From Chitinivibrionales bacterium (GTDB lineage Bacteria > Fibrobacterota > Chitinivibrionia > Chitinivibrionales > WJMI01), in assembly GCA_014729595.1 (NCBI GenBank), contig WJJU01000095.1:1-10169 (forward strand): 10,169 bases of DNA. Reading direction: 5' to 3'. The translations under genes were made by a program, and so were the position numbers. How positions within the stretch are numbered: position 1 is the first letter of the stretch; each line of letters opens with the position of its first letter. The notes beneath the pieces were generated by a model. That model saw only the letters and a program-made list of their open reading frames with translations, did no database searches and was not told the origin of the DNA. Below are positions 1 through 6,687 of this stretch, piece after piece.

Positions 1-1852
1 CCAGAATCCGTCCCTTGCCGTACACAAGCTCTTCGTCTCCCTCTTCGTCATCCTTTTCTTCGATGACGTACAGGGGTAGCCGTATGGTGAATACGGTTCC
101 AACGTCTTTTTCGCTGGCGACCGTAATCTCGCCCTTGTGTTCGGTGACGGTCCCGTAGACGGCGGCCAGGCCCAGACCGGTACCTCGCCCTTTCTCTTTT
201 GTTGTAAAGAAAGGCTCAAATATATGAGCCATGTGCTCGGCGGGAATACCGCATCCCGTATCGCGCACTTCTATAGCCACATATTCCCCGGGCGTCAAAT
301 CGAAAACGCTGTTCCGACAGTGCTCTTCGGTAATCATGGGGTTACTCGTCAGAAAACTTATCTCGCCTCCTTCGGGCATGGCGTGCGCCGCATTGATACC
401 CAGATTGAGGAACACGTTCTGCAATTGAGTCAGATCACCACATACTATTCGTTTGGCCGCCCGAAAATTGGCCGTAATAGTGATCCGCTTGTCGACACTG
501 CGTTGCAGAAGGGTAATGGCGTCGGTGATCGTCTGATTGATGTCCAAGGGGGCCGTCTCCAGCTTTCCCTTACGGGCGAAGGCCAGGAGCTTTCCGGTCA
601 AATCCGCCGCACGCGCCGCCGAACCGGTGATCATCCCCAAAAATTCCTCCCTGGCGTCGAGATCATCATAGCCGACCCCCTTGAGCAACTCGGCCGAACT
701 CATAATTCCGACAAGCATGTTGTTAAAATCATGGGCGACACCGCCGGCCAAAAGCCCCACCGCTTCCATCTTTTCGCTCTGATTCAACCGTTCGATGAGA
801 GCCTTGCGCTCGGTAATATCGCGTATGGTAACCACCAGGCCGGCCCCGTCTTCGTGAAGATCAAGGTTTGACAAAAACCACCGTTTCTTGCCGTCAAGTT
901 CGAGTTCGTACTCCAACTGGCGGCCTTCACCGTTTTCTCTGACGGTCTCGGCTTTTTGCTCGAACTCCTTTACGAGTTCGTGAGGTATAATTTCACCAAT
1001 CGCCTTCCCGATCAAATCACCCGGCCGAGCGTTCACGATGTCTCCAAGGTCACCATACACCTCGACAAGACGATTGTCTCTGGCAACCACAAAAATCACA
1101 TCACTCATCGAAGCTATGATCGTGCGATGCTTGGCCTCGTTCTTGCGCAACTCCTTCTGCGCTTCTTCAATTCTCACCAACATGGCGTTAAAGCCGCGAT
1201 AGAGTTGGCCGATCTCATCGTCATTGGGCCAGTCGATCCGAATAGGATTATCCGGATTGCCTCGGACGGTGCCCATGACCTCCGCGAGTCTACGCAACGG
1301 TTCGGTAAGCGTTTTTTGGGACACCGAGGCAAGCAAAAAGGCCACGATTACAAGTACCAGCAACGCCGTCGAAAAAAAGATAATGCTGTCGCGCAAATGA
1401 TGAGTAAGTTCGGCGGTCGAAACGGCGAGATAGAGCGTTCCGTATGTAGATCCGTCGCGCGCAATGGGGCGGAACACATGATAATAACCACCAAGAAATT
1501 CACTATAATGCTCCCGTAAGTCCAATGAGGGCGGATCGCCTCCGTCCGCGCGGTACACGGCGAAAGGCTTACCGTCATCTCCAAAAATGACCGCTTTCTT
1601 CACCGCCGGCAGCGTGCGAAGGCTGGAGAGATTTTTTTCCGCTTGTGCGGTATCGCCGAAGGCGAGCGGTACCAAGGCATATTCCGAAGCCAATTCGGCG
1701 TTTTTTTCCGCCGAAGCCGCCAATTGGTTCCTGCCGCTGATCGCGGAATAGATTATAACCAACGCCAAGCCCGCGGCAAGAATAACGAACGTGGTTCCCA
1801 CAACGATCGCCACGATCTTGCCTTTGATTGGCAAATCTCTGAAACGTTTCAT
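1..1852 (-). CDS. CHASE8-HAMP-PAS sensor histidine kinase, probably hybrid (C-terminus cut by window edge)
   Basis: Inner-membrane sensor kinase; 617 codons are visible without a stop, running off the left edge. Order seen: membrane segment ~12-36; periplasmic domain ~37-155 of CHASE8 type (LVPLAFGD, then an AxxxLxxLRxLPxV stretch and a GDDGK turn); membrane segment ~157-177; HAMP ~178-232 (TEPLRRLAEVM, DEIGQLYRGFN); PAS ~240-350 closing with DITERK; HisKA with GGVAHDFNNML (phospho-acceptor His374, HPK4-like); HATPase with N-box N483/N487, G1 DTGCGI at 531-536, F-box EPFFTT at 546-551 and G2 GRGTGLGLA at 555-563. After an acidic linker the last residues are GKGRIL, the usual lead-in to a receiver domain (VVDDE), so a hybrid kinase is inferred. 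The ATG overlaps the stop of the upstream YfiR-like gene as ATGA, implying translational coupling. In the YfiBNR system a CHASE8-bearing partner (YfiN) is controlled by YfiR, so the neighbour is the likely periplasmic regulator. The cognate signal and output are unknown. Confidence 0.95.
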   Translation of the reverse strand, partial: MKRFRDLPIKGKIVAIVVGTTFVILAAGLALVIIYSAISGRNQLAASAEKNAELASEYALVPLAFGDTAQAEKNLSSLRTLPAVKKAVIFGDDGKPFAVYRADGGDPPSLDLREHYSEFLGGYYHVFRPIARDGSTYGTLYLAVSTAELTHHLRDSIIFFSTALLVLVIVAFLLASVSQKTLTEPLRRLAEVMGTVRGNPDNPIRIDWPNDDEIGQLYRGFNAMLVRIEEAQKELRKNEAKHRTIIASMSDVIFVVARDNRLVEVYGDLGDIVNARPGDLIGKAIGEIIPHELVKEFEQKAETVRENGEGRQLEYELELDGKKRWFLSNLDLHEDGAGLVVTIRDITERKALIERLNQSEKMEAVGLLAGGVAHDFNNMLVGIMSSAELLKGVGYDDLDAREEFLGMITGSAARAADLTGKLLAFARKGKLETAPLDINQTITDAITLLQRSVDKRITITANFRAAKRIVCGDLTQLQNVFLNLGINAAHAMPEGGEISFLTSNPMITEEHCRNSVFDLTPGEYVAIEVRDTGCGIPAEHMAHIFEPFFTTKEKGRGTGLGLAAVYGTVTEHKGEITVASEKDVGTVFTIRLPLYVIEEKDDEEGDEELVYGKGRIL

Positions 1853-2433
1853 CGTTCGCCCCCCTCTCTCACGACCTGCGCATAATCGAGGAGCAACGAA
1901 GCGACCTCGAGGCCGGCTTCTCGTACGGCGTCAATGTTAATCTTAAAGCGAATTTTGTCTCCGCTGCGGTAAAAATTGATATGTACCCCGGCATGGGCGA
2001 ACCCCTGCGTGTCTCCCACCATCAGCACGGCCTTGCCCCGCACGCGTTCGAGTATCTCATCAAGCCCGTGCTTCTCCGAATCGGCGATAAAAAGTAAATG
2101 GCAGCCCTCGATACGCTCTAAATCATCGCAGTATCTTATCTCGACTCGCTTGTCTTTGATTCGATGATGGGCATAGTCTTTTTCGAGAATGCTCCCGAAC
2201 GGATTGCGGCCGACAACACCTATAATAAAGGGTATAGCCGTATCATTAACCGCCGAGTTCTCGGGCCAGTCGATAAATCGCGTAAACCGCTCAAGGTAGA
2301 CCGATTTGATCTGATATTCCTCGACCACTTGCGGCCAAAGCCTGCAAGGACTCATCATAAGTATGAGCGTCATGACAACGGCTCGGCGCCCGAGCACGCA
2401 AACGTGCGATCGACAATGTTCACAGCATGTCAT
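1849..2433 (-). CDS. YfiR/HmsC-like (DUF4154) periplasmic protein
   Basis: 194-residue exported protein. Residues 1-35 form a signal peptide (two Arg at 16-17, hydrophobic 18-28, small/polar end near 34-35), followed by the family hallmark EEYQIKSVYLERFTRFIDWP (38-57), then IGVVGRNPFG, HLLFIADSE (112-120), VLMVGDTQGFA (136-146) and the closing INFYRSGDKIRFKINIDA, all typical of DUF4154. YfiR of Pseudomonas is a periplasmic inhibitor of a CHASE8 membrane enzyme. Here the next gene is a CHASE8 histidine kinase, overlapping by ATGA. Cys102 and Cys111 are the only cysteines of the mature protein and could form a disulfide, as YfiR disulfides do. The ATG at 2433 is preferred because an AGGGA lies 6 nt upstream; an in-frame GTG directly before it (2436) is an alternative. 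The ATG at 2373 would remove the positively charged n-region. Oddly, the n-region holds four cysteines (3, 4, 7, 12). The family assignment is firm; the interaction is inferred. Confidence 0.92.
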   Translation of the reverse strand: MTCCEHCRSHVCVLGRRAVVMTLILMMSPCRLWPQVVEEYQIKSVYLERFTRFIDWPENSAVNDTAIPFIIGVVGRNPFGSILEKDYAHHRIKDKRVEIRYCDDLERIEGCHLLFIADSEKHGLDEILERVRGKAVLMVGDTQGFAHAGVHINFYRSGDKIRFKINIDAVREAGLEVASLLLDYAQVVREGGER

Positions 2434-2439
2434 CACTAA

Positions 2440-2444
2440 TCCCT
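2440..2444 (-). promoter_or_regulatory. Ribosome binding site for the YfiR-like gene
   Basis: On the minus strand AGGGA overlaps the receptor's TAG stop and sits 6 nt before the ATG at 2433. It decides the start over the adjacent GTG and means that receptor and YfiR-like protein come from one mRNA. Confidence 0.6.
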
Positions 2445-4629
2445 ACCATTGATACTCGATCTTTAAATCCGCCGATATGCCGCGTGGTTGATACCGCGCC
2501 TTCCTGAACTGGGCGGAAACCGGCGACCGGTTGTTGAGAATGTTGCGCGCCGCCAAAGAAAACGTCATTTCCCGGGCAAACACGGGGCTCCACGCCATCG
2601 CCGCATCCAGGTAAAACCGCGGTCCCACGTAGCCCCACGAGCCCCGCGGCAAGAAAAAAGCCGGTTGCCGGTCGAAATATCGTCCGGCTACATTTACGTA
2701 AAGTCCGTTGCATACCCTGATTTCCCCTCCGCCGTTGAGCGTATATACCGGTACGGCAACCGCTTCCCCCTCATCGTTGAGCCCCGCTATCGGCGGCCCG
2801 GTCACCGAGAGAGGATTGGCGGTCAAGGTGAAATTCGACGCCGTGTAGGCCCCATTCGCCCATACGCGCAACCACCCCAAAAGGCGAGCACTAACCGTTC
2901 CCTCCAATCCCATGCCCGCAAAATCCCCGACATTGGTAAAGGGGCGATAAAAGCTAATGAAATCCTTGAGTCGCTGATGATATGCGTTGAGCTGTAGACG
3001 TGCCTTTCCGGCATATATGATATTCTGCCACTCTATTGTGGAAAGCATTTCGGGCCTTGTGGCGTTGGTATTCGTCCAGCGCTTCGAATCCGGGTTGTTT
3101 TCGATTCCCCAAATCGGATTCAAAGGGCTCATCCACGGGTCGGGCATTCGAGTAGCCCCGTTATAGATTGCTTTGGTTGTCCAGAAGCCGACCGGTTTGA
3201 ACACGACCGCCGCGCGGGGACTATAATAGGGCCTTCCTTCTATAATCTCATCATAGTCGGCACGAAGCGCCGCCGTAAGCGTCAGCTTTTTTGATATCCT
3301 GAACTCACACGAAAAGTAGCCGCCATAGGCGTTGGTATTGTTGTGTGAGACAATTTGATTGATGGTGGTGAGAGTGTCCCTTTTCGGCAGCGTGTCCAGG
3401 ATTATTATTGTATCGAAAGAAGTAGCCGTATCGGTGGCTAAAAGGGTATCAAACAGGATAACGGTATCGGCGTCTATGTTTTCATCCGCTCTTTCCCGTC
3501 CGATAGACGCCCACTGAAATTTGTAGTTATGCCGATTTTGTTTATGTTTGAATTGCAAACCGGCTTGAAAAAAGAGTTTCCCTTTGCGATATTGCGTTTC
3601 CAAATCAATTCCGTAGATTCTCTGCGACAAGTCAAAATTGGTGATCGGATTGCCGCGCTCCAAAACACTATCGAATGTCAGTGCGCGAATGTAACGCTTG
3701 TTGTCATAGTGGCCGTCCAGCGTTATCGTCAGGCTGTCGGATATATTCTTGGTATACGTAGCACGGATATTATCAAGATAGTCATATCGATGCCCTTCCC
3801 CCTCCTCGATGCCCGAATTCCGTCTTTTCGCCTCGATATTCAGCTCCGGCTGGTCACTGCTGAGAAAGACCGCGCTGAAGGACAAATTGTCGAGTTCGCC
3901 CGATGCCGTTATGAAAAAACTGGGGTACACTTTTCCGGTAAGCTCCGTTCCCGTCAGATTCTCTCGGTTTGCTTCATCCCAAGCATCCCATCCCCGTCGC
4001 ATGTAATACGTAATGCCCCCGGTGAGGTAGCGAGAATCTCCCCAATTCCCGCTCATGTTGAGCGTGCCTGAATAGATGTCCGTTCCCGCAGTCGTTACGA
4101 CCTCGTTGGACCCGGAGGATTTGGTTATCATATTCACCGTCGCAAGTAACGTTTCCGGACCGTACAACACCGATCCCGGTCCAACGATGATTTCAATCCG
4201 CTCAAACTGATCCGGATTGATCGGACCGTTTAAAATCGATGTCTCGGAGAGAAAATTTATGGAATGGCCGTTAACCATGTACGTGATCTTGTTATGCCCG
4301 TTGGGCGCGATACCTCTTACCTGGCCGACAAAATCCAGGTCGCGGTGAAACGAACCGAATCCCGGTATCGCCGCGAGGATATCACGAAGGGTTCTGTAGC
4401 CGCGGCGATGAATCTGCTCCTCCGTGACCACATACATGACATTCGGGGCCTCATCGATCGATTCTTCTTTCTTTGAAGCCGTTACAACCTTCACCTCCAT
4501 AAGTTCTTCAATCGAGAGCGAAAAAAGATCATCGGAATCCGCCGCGGCTGCCCATGTATGTGTGGCTAAAACCGCAATGTAGATTGCGAATACCGCAGGT
4601 ATGCCGGAAAACACCATTCCGTATTTCAT
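2443..4629 (-). CDS. TonB-dependent outer-membrane receptor
   Basis: 728-residue receptor. Signal peptide ~1-30 (hydrophobic 11-22, ending HTWAAAA). The N-terminus has SLSIEELMEVKVVTASKKEE (37-56), which includes the TonB-box-like stretch. The plug domain is ~60-170: APNVMYVVTEEQI, LRDILAAIPGF, the VRGI motif, and ERIEIIVGPGSVLYG (143-157). A 22-strand barrel is expected across ~175-728, ending in aromatic W (IEYQW), as required for barrel insertion. There is no N-terminal STN secretin domain, so it is not a FecA-type transducer. Residues 388-423 form six DT-x4 hexapeptides in what looks like an extracellular loop (listed separately). It is the first gene of an operon with a YfiR-like protein and a CHASE8 histidine kinase, so a role in sensing or delivering a ligand is more likely than bulk nutrient import. 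The substrate cannot be read from the sequence. The ATG at 4629 has GGAGG 6 nt upstream. Confidence 0.95.
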   Translation of the reverse strand: MKYGMVFSGIPAVFAIYIAVLATHTWAAAADSDDLFSLSIEELMEVKVVTASKKEESIDEAPNVMYVVTEEQIHRRGYRTLRDILAAIPGFGSFHRDLDFVGQVRGIAPNGHNKITYMVNGHSINFLSETSILNGPINPDQFERIEIIVGPGSVLYGPETLLATVNMITKSSGSNEVVTTAGTDIYSGTLNMSGNWGDSRYLTGGITYYMRRGWDAWDEANRENLTGTELTGKVYPSFFITASGELDNLSFSAVFLSSDQPELNIEAKRRNSGIEEGEGHRYDYLDNIRATYTKNISDSLTITLDGHYDNKRYIRALTFDSVLERGNPITNFDLSQRIYGIDLETQYRKGKLFFQAGLQFKHKQNRHNYKFQWASIGRERADENIDADTVILFDTLLATDTATSFDTIIILDTLPKRDTLTTINQIVSHNNTNAYGGYFSCEFRISKKLTLTAALRADYDEIIEGRPYYSPRAAVVFKPVGFWTTKAIYNGATRMPDPWMSPLNPIWGIENNPDSKRWTNTNATRPEMLSTIEWQNIIYAGKARLQLNAYHQRLKDFISFYRPFTNVGDFAGMGLEGTVSARLLGWLRVWANGAYTASNFTLTANPLSVTGPPIAGLNDEGEAVAVPVYTLNGGGEIRVCNGLYVNVAGRYFDRQPAFFLPRGSWGYVGPRFYLDAAMAWSPVFAREMTFSLAARNILNNRSPVSAQFRKARYQPRGISADLKIEYQW
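3361..3468 (-). repeat. Six in-phase DT-x4 hexapeptide repeats inside the receptor
   Basis: Codons 388-423 of the receptor encode Asp-Thr at 388, 394, 400, 406, 412 and 418, exactly every 6 residues (18 nt). Examples of units are DTVILF, DTLLAT and DTIIIL. The position after DT is V, L, A, I, L, L, always small or aliphatic. The codons vary (gat acc, gat acg, gat aca, gac acg, gac act), so this is not a fresh DNA duplication; either the period is old or it is kept at protein level. It lies between two strand-like segments, where a long surface loop is expected. Confidence 0.85.
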
Positions 4630-4635
4630 TCAGAA

Positions 4636-4640
4636 CCTCC
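4636..4640 (-). promoter_or_regulatory. Strong ribosome binding site of the receptor gene
   Basis: GGAGG on the minus strand, 6 nt before the ATG at 4629. It fixes the receptor start and lies just outside the closing helix of the foldable leader. Confidence 0.85.
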
Positions 4641-4649
4641 ACCAAGCCG

Positions 4650-4736
4650 AGCCCCGGAGACGCACCGCATGAACCGGTGAGCAACAAAACCCGGTGACCT
4701 TGAACGGGATCCTCAGTACCGTACTCCGTAGGGGCT
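4650..4736 (-). other. Foldable 5' leader of the receptor operon (candidate structured RNA)
   Basis: On the minus-strand transcript, AGCCCC (4736-4731) can pair with GGGGCU (4655-4650), and GGAG (4727-4724) with CUCC (4659-4656), leaving a 3-nt UAC bulge: a ~10-bp closing helix. Inside it are two hairpins: CCCG/CGGG (4708-4705 with 4693-4690, 11-nt loop) and CACCG/CGGUG (4679-4675 with 4667-4663, 7-nt loop). A third small stem, UACGGUA-like near 4718-4725, competes with part of the closing helix. The fold ends ~10 nt before the Shine-Dalgarno sequence, and no U-run follows, so it is not an intrinsic terminator. It does not match the conserved boxes I know for cobalamin, TPP, SAM-I, glycine or c-di-GMP-I riboswitches. 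The pairing is seen; function is speculative. Confidence 0.4.
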
Positions 4737-4747
4737 AACTTTCAATA

Positions 4748-4753
4748 AATATA
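4748..4753 (-). promoter_or_regulatory. Possible -10 element of the receptor operon
   Basis: TATATT on the minus strand, in an AT-rich stretch just upstream of the foldable leader. Transcription would start near 4741, so the mRNA would begin with the closing helix. No convincing -35 lies 16-18 nt upstream, so an activator or alternative sigma factor may be needed, or the call is wrong. Confidence 0.25.
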
Positions 4754-4784
4754 CTCATCGTCGAGCAAAGCACACAGTGGCCCC

Positions 4785-4814
4785 TTGCCTCCACGGCCGG
4801 CATATACCTATTAT
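4785..4814 (+). promoter_or_regulatory. Candidate sigma70-type promoter for the methyltransferase gene
   Basis: TTGCCT (4785-4790; 4 of 6 to TTGACA), an 18-nt spacer and TATTAT (4809-4814; 5 of 6 to TATAAT) place a start near 4821. This would give a leader of ~68 nt for the GTG at 4889, or almost none for the GTG at 4829. It faces away from the receptor operon in the same divergent spacer. Confidence 0.4.
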
Positions 4815-4888
4815 CTTTTATTCTACTCGTGCGCCCGCGTGTCGTATCCGTGCTCGTGACGCGCATCACGCCCAACGAAAGGTTTGCT

Positions 4889-5647
4889 GTGGCCAAACGC
4901 GTTATATTTGATAAATCGACCTTCGACCTGCCCCTCGCCGAATATGCCGATTCCACCCGGAAAGCGATTTACACCAAAACCTTGTTCGACGAAATCGCCC
5001 ACGCATACGATCGTTTTGCTTTGGGCCCCATCTCGTTTTTCAGAGAAGCGGGATGGAAAAAGTGGCTCGTGGAAAATGTGCCCGCAATACCTCAGGGTCC
5101 CATCGTGGATCTCGCAACGGGGACCGGCGAACTGGCCTTCATGGCGGCTGATCGGTATCCGAATCGTTCGGTTGTCGGCCTCGACATATCAAGCGCGATG
5201 CTGGCTGTCGCCAAAAGTAAGAATAGCAGGCGAAAAGTGGCGTTTTGCTCCATGGATTTGGGCAAAATGAGTGTAGCCGATGCGAGTGTCGCCCTGTTTT
5301 TCGGCGGATATGCCCTCCGCAACACCCCGGACCTTCGCGCACTGCTGTCCGACGTACACAGGCTCCTCATTCCCGGCGGTATCGCGGCGTTTTTAGACTT
5401 TTCCAAACCTGTAAATCCGCTGCATAGGGCCGTAAACAATGCAAGCCTTAGAATATGGCTGTCTTTCTGGTCTTTGCTGCTCCACCGCAACCTGCGAATT
5501 TATAATTATATTCCTTCCAGCTTGAACTATTTCCCCAACCACAAAGCACTAAAGCGACTCATGGAAGAAACGGGATTCGAAATCCTTCGCCGCAAACGTT
5601 TCATGTTCGGCATTGCTGAAGCACAGATAATTAAAAAGGCGCGGTAA
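4889..5647 (+). CDS. UbiE/COQ5-family SAM-dependent methyltransferase
   Basis: 252-residue class I methyltransferase. Seen: the N-terminal signature LFDEIAHAYDRF (32-43) of UbiE/MenG enzymes; SAM motif I IVDLATGTGELAF (72-84); acidic loop VVGLDISSAMLAVA (95-108); the family motif YALRNTPD (141-148); and VHRLLIPGGIAAFLDFSKP (156-174), close to the UbiE motif VLKPGG-LDFSKP. UbiE/MenG methylates the quinone ring in ubiquinone or menaquinone synthesis; this one is probably similar. However, the usual MNDLMSxGxHRxWK stretch is replaced by FALGPISFFREAGWKK (43-58), and no other quinone gene is nearby, so the substrate is open. GTG 4889 is chosen because AAAGG lies 6 nt upstream and the protein then starts at a usual family length. 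GTGs at 4829, 4850 and 4856 are in frame, but they add an extension that does not look like family sequence. Likely co-transcribed with the gene 37 nt downstream. Confidence 0.85.
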   Translation: MAKRVIFDKSTFDLPLAEYADSTRKAIYTKTLFDEIAHAYDRFALGPISFFREAGWKKWLVENVPAIPQGPIVDLATGTGELAFMAADRYPNRSVVGLDISSAMLAVAKSKNSRRKVAFCSMDLGKMSVADASVALFFGGYALRNTPDLRALLSDVHRLLIPGGIAAFLDFSKPVNPLHRAVNNASLRIWLSFWSLLLHRNLRIYNYIPSSLNYFPNHKALKRLMEETGFEILRRKRFMFGIAEAQIIKKAR

Positions 5648-5684
5648 TAAGAACCGGCACCGGTACTATGATGAGATTGTCCTT

Positions 5685-6425
5685 ATGAAATTCATCGGCC
5701 ACCGCGGTTTTCGCCATCGCCATCCCGAAAACACCTTGAGGGCGTTCGAAGCCGTTTGCGCTCATCCCTGTAACGGCGATTCCGTTGCGGGTATTGAACT
5801 CGATATTCAAATGACCGGCGACGAACGGGTTGTCGTGATGCATGATACGACCGTTCAAACTAGGCAAGGCGAAAAAGTGCCGATCGCCATGCTCACCCTT
5901 GAGCGGCTTCGTAGTTTATGCGGCGGTTTCGCTCATGATGCGTCGTCACCTGCCCCCGAGCTTTCGGACGTGCTGGAATTGGTGAATCACCGCACCGCAC
6001 TCTACGTCGAGATTAAAGAAGGCGCGTATGATCTCGAGCGTTTTATTCATGTTCTGCGGCCAATGCTGGAACAATACCGGCCAAACAACGACATCCATAT
6101 CAGCTCCTTCTCTCCGCATATACTCCACCGGCTGGCGCCCACGGCCAAGCTGCTTGGCACGGAGCTGGGCTTTCTGTTCCACGATTGGCGACAATATAAA
6201 ACACTCCCGAGTGAAGTAAATCGCCAACTCGACACGCTTCATCCAGAATACCGGTTGTGCCTTTCTGCTCCCGCACCAATGGGGTGCGTCGACCTTCCCC
6301 TTATATGTTGGACGGTAAATAGTCTATCCGACGTTCAATCCCTTACGACATTACCGGGAGCGGATCGGATTTCAGCCATCATCACCGACGATATCGATCT
6401 CGCAAAACGGTTCCCCTCTTTCTGA
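5685..6425 (+). CDS. Glycerophosphodiester phosphodiesterase (GDPD family)
   Basis: 246 residues, the usual size of the cytoplasmic GDPD TIM barrel, with no signal peptide. It hydrolyses glycerophosphodiesters, from phospholipid turnover, to glycerol-3-phosphate and an alcohol. Catalytic and metal-binding positions are present: GHRG (His6, Arg7), HPENTLRAF (Glu15, Asn16), IELDIQ (Glu38, Asp40), VVVMHD (His53), YVEIKEG (Glu109, Lys111), CWTVN (Trp209, Asn212), and a final ITDD in place of the frequent ITDRP or ITNRP. The ATG at 5685 has only a weak purine-rich stretch (GATGAG) upstream. It follows the methyltransferase by 37 nt on the same strand, so a two-gene operon is likely, although no biochemical link between the two is obvious. 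The family call is firm; the exact lipid-derived substrate is not known. Confidence 0.93.
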   Translation: MKFIGHRGFRHRHPENTLRAFEAVCAHPCNGDSVAGIELDIQMTGDERVVVMHDTTVQTRQGEKVPIAMLTLERLRSLCGGFAHDASSPAPELSDVLELVNHRTALYVEIKEGAYDLERFIHVLRPMLEQYRPNNDIHISSFSPHILHRLAPTAKLLGTELGFLFHDWRQYKTLPSEVNRQLDTLHPEYRLCLSAPAPMGCVDLPLICWTVNSLSDVQSLTTLPGADRISAIITDDIDLAKRFPSF

Positions 6426-6563
6426 TCAGTACCTGTTCATGTTCTATCGGTTCGATTGCTGCGGCCGGGAGGGCACCGCTTGCACCACGACTCCGGGGGT
6501 ACGGGATACCACGACCTCATTTGGAGCAAATTTTGCTGGATTCCTTTAGATTAGCGGGTTAAT

Positions 6564-6599
6564 GCGTGCATAAGGGGCGCGCGTGGCATAAAGGGGCGT
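6564..6599 (+). repeat. Imperfect tandem direct repeat upstream of the beta-barrel gene
   Basis: GCGTGCATAAGGGGCGC (6564-6580) is followed directly by GCGTGGCATAAAGGGGCGT (6581-6599). The second copy has single extra G and A residues and a different last base. Two adjacent copies ~90-125 nt before a GTG start are compatible with paired operator sites or a replication-slippage duplication. The spacer 6426-6687 otherwise holds no gene that I can support. Confidence 0.6.
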
Positions 6600-6602
6600 G
6601 TA

Positions 6603-6621
6603 TACGGGTGACTTGCCCGTA
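6603..6621 (+). other. Hairpin in the leader of the beta-barrel gene
   Basis: TACGGG (6603-6608) and CCCGTA (6616-6621) form a perfect 6-bp stem with a 7-nt loop. A second possible pairing, GGCG (6632-6635) with CGCC (6656-6659), lies between it and the Shine-Dalgarno sequence. No T-run follows, so it is not an intrinsic terminator. It may belong to a regulatory 5' untranslated region. Confidence 0.4.
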
Positions 6622-6675
6622 GCCGCTACAAGGCGAAAAAACCACCCATATAGGAACCGCCGGAATAATATTAAA

Positions 6676-6682
6676 GAGGAGG
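6676..6682 (+). promoter_or_regulatory. Strong ribosome binding site fixing a GTG start
   Basis: GAGGAGG followed by a 5-nt spacer and GTG at 6688. This is a near-ideal Shine-Dalgarno sequence and overrides the upstream ATG-like start at 6598, which would put a basic 30-residue extension before the signal peptide. Confidence 0.85.
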
Positions 6683-6687
6683 CTGTC

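Noticed and set aside
137..871. Long plus-strand open frame (244 codons)
   Set aside because: It is antisense to the histidine kinase, whose HisKA/HATPase motifs are unmistakable. The plus-strand product has no recognisable motif.
956..1519. Plus-strand open frame of 187 codons
   Set aside because: Antisense to the PAS/HAMP part of the kinase; its product has no recognisable domain and no ribosome site was found.
3529..4071. Plus-strand open frame of 180 codons
   Set aside because: Antisense to the receptor barrel, which reads through without interruption; no domain recognised.
4630..4745. Cobalamin or TPP riboswitch before the receptor gene
   Set aside because: B12 riboswitches often precede TonB receptors, and CTGAG followed by CCCGTT faintly recalls TPP, but the B12 box and the TPP GAACCTGATC element are absent.
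6525..6537. Palindrome AGCAAATTTTGCT as terminator of the phosphodiesterase gene
   Set aside because: A perfect dyad with a 1-nt centre cannot form a usable hairpin loop, and no T-run follows; it may be a protein site, but nothing supports that.
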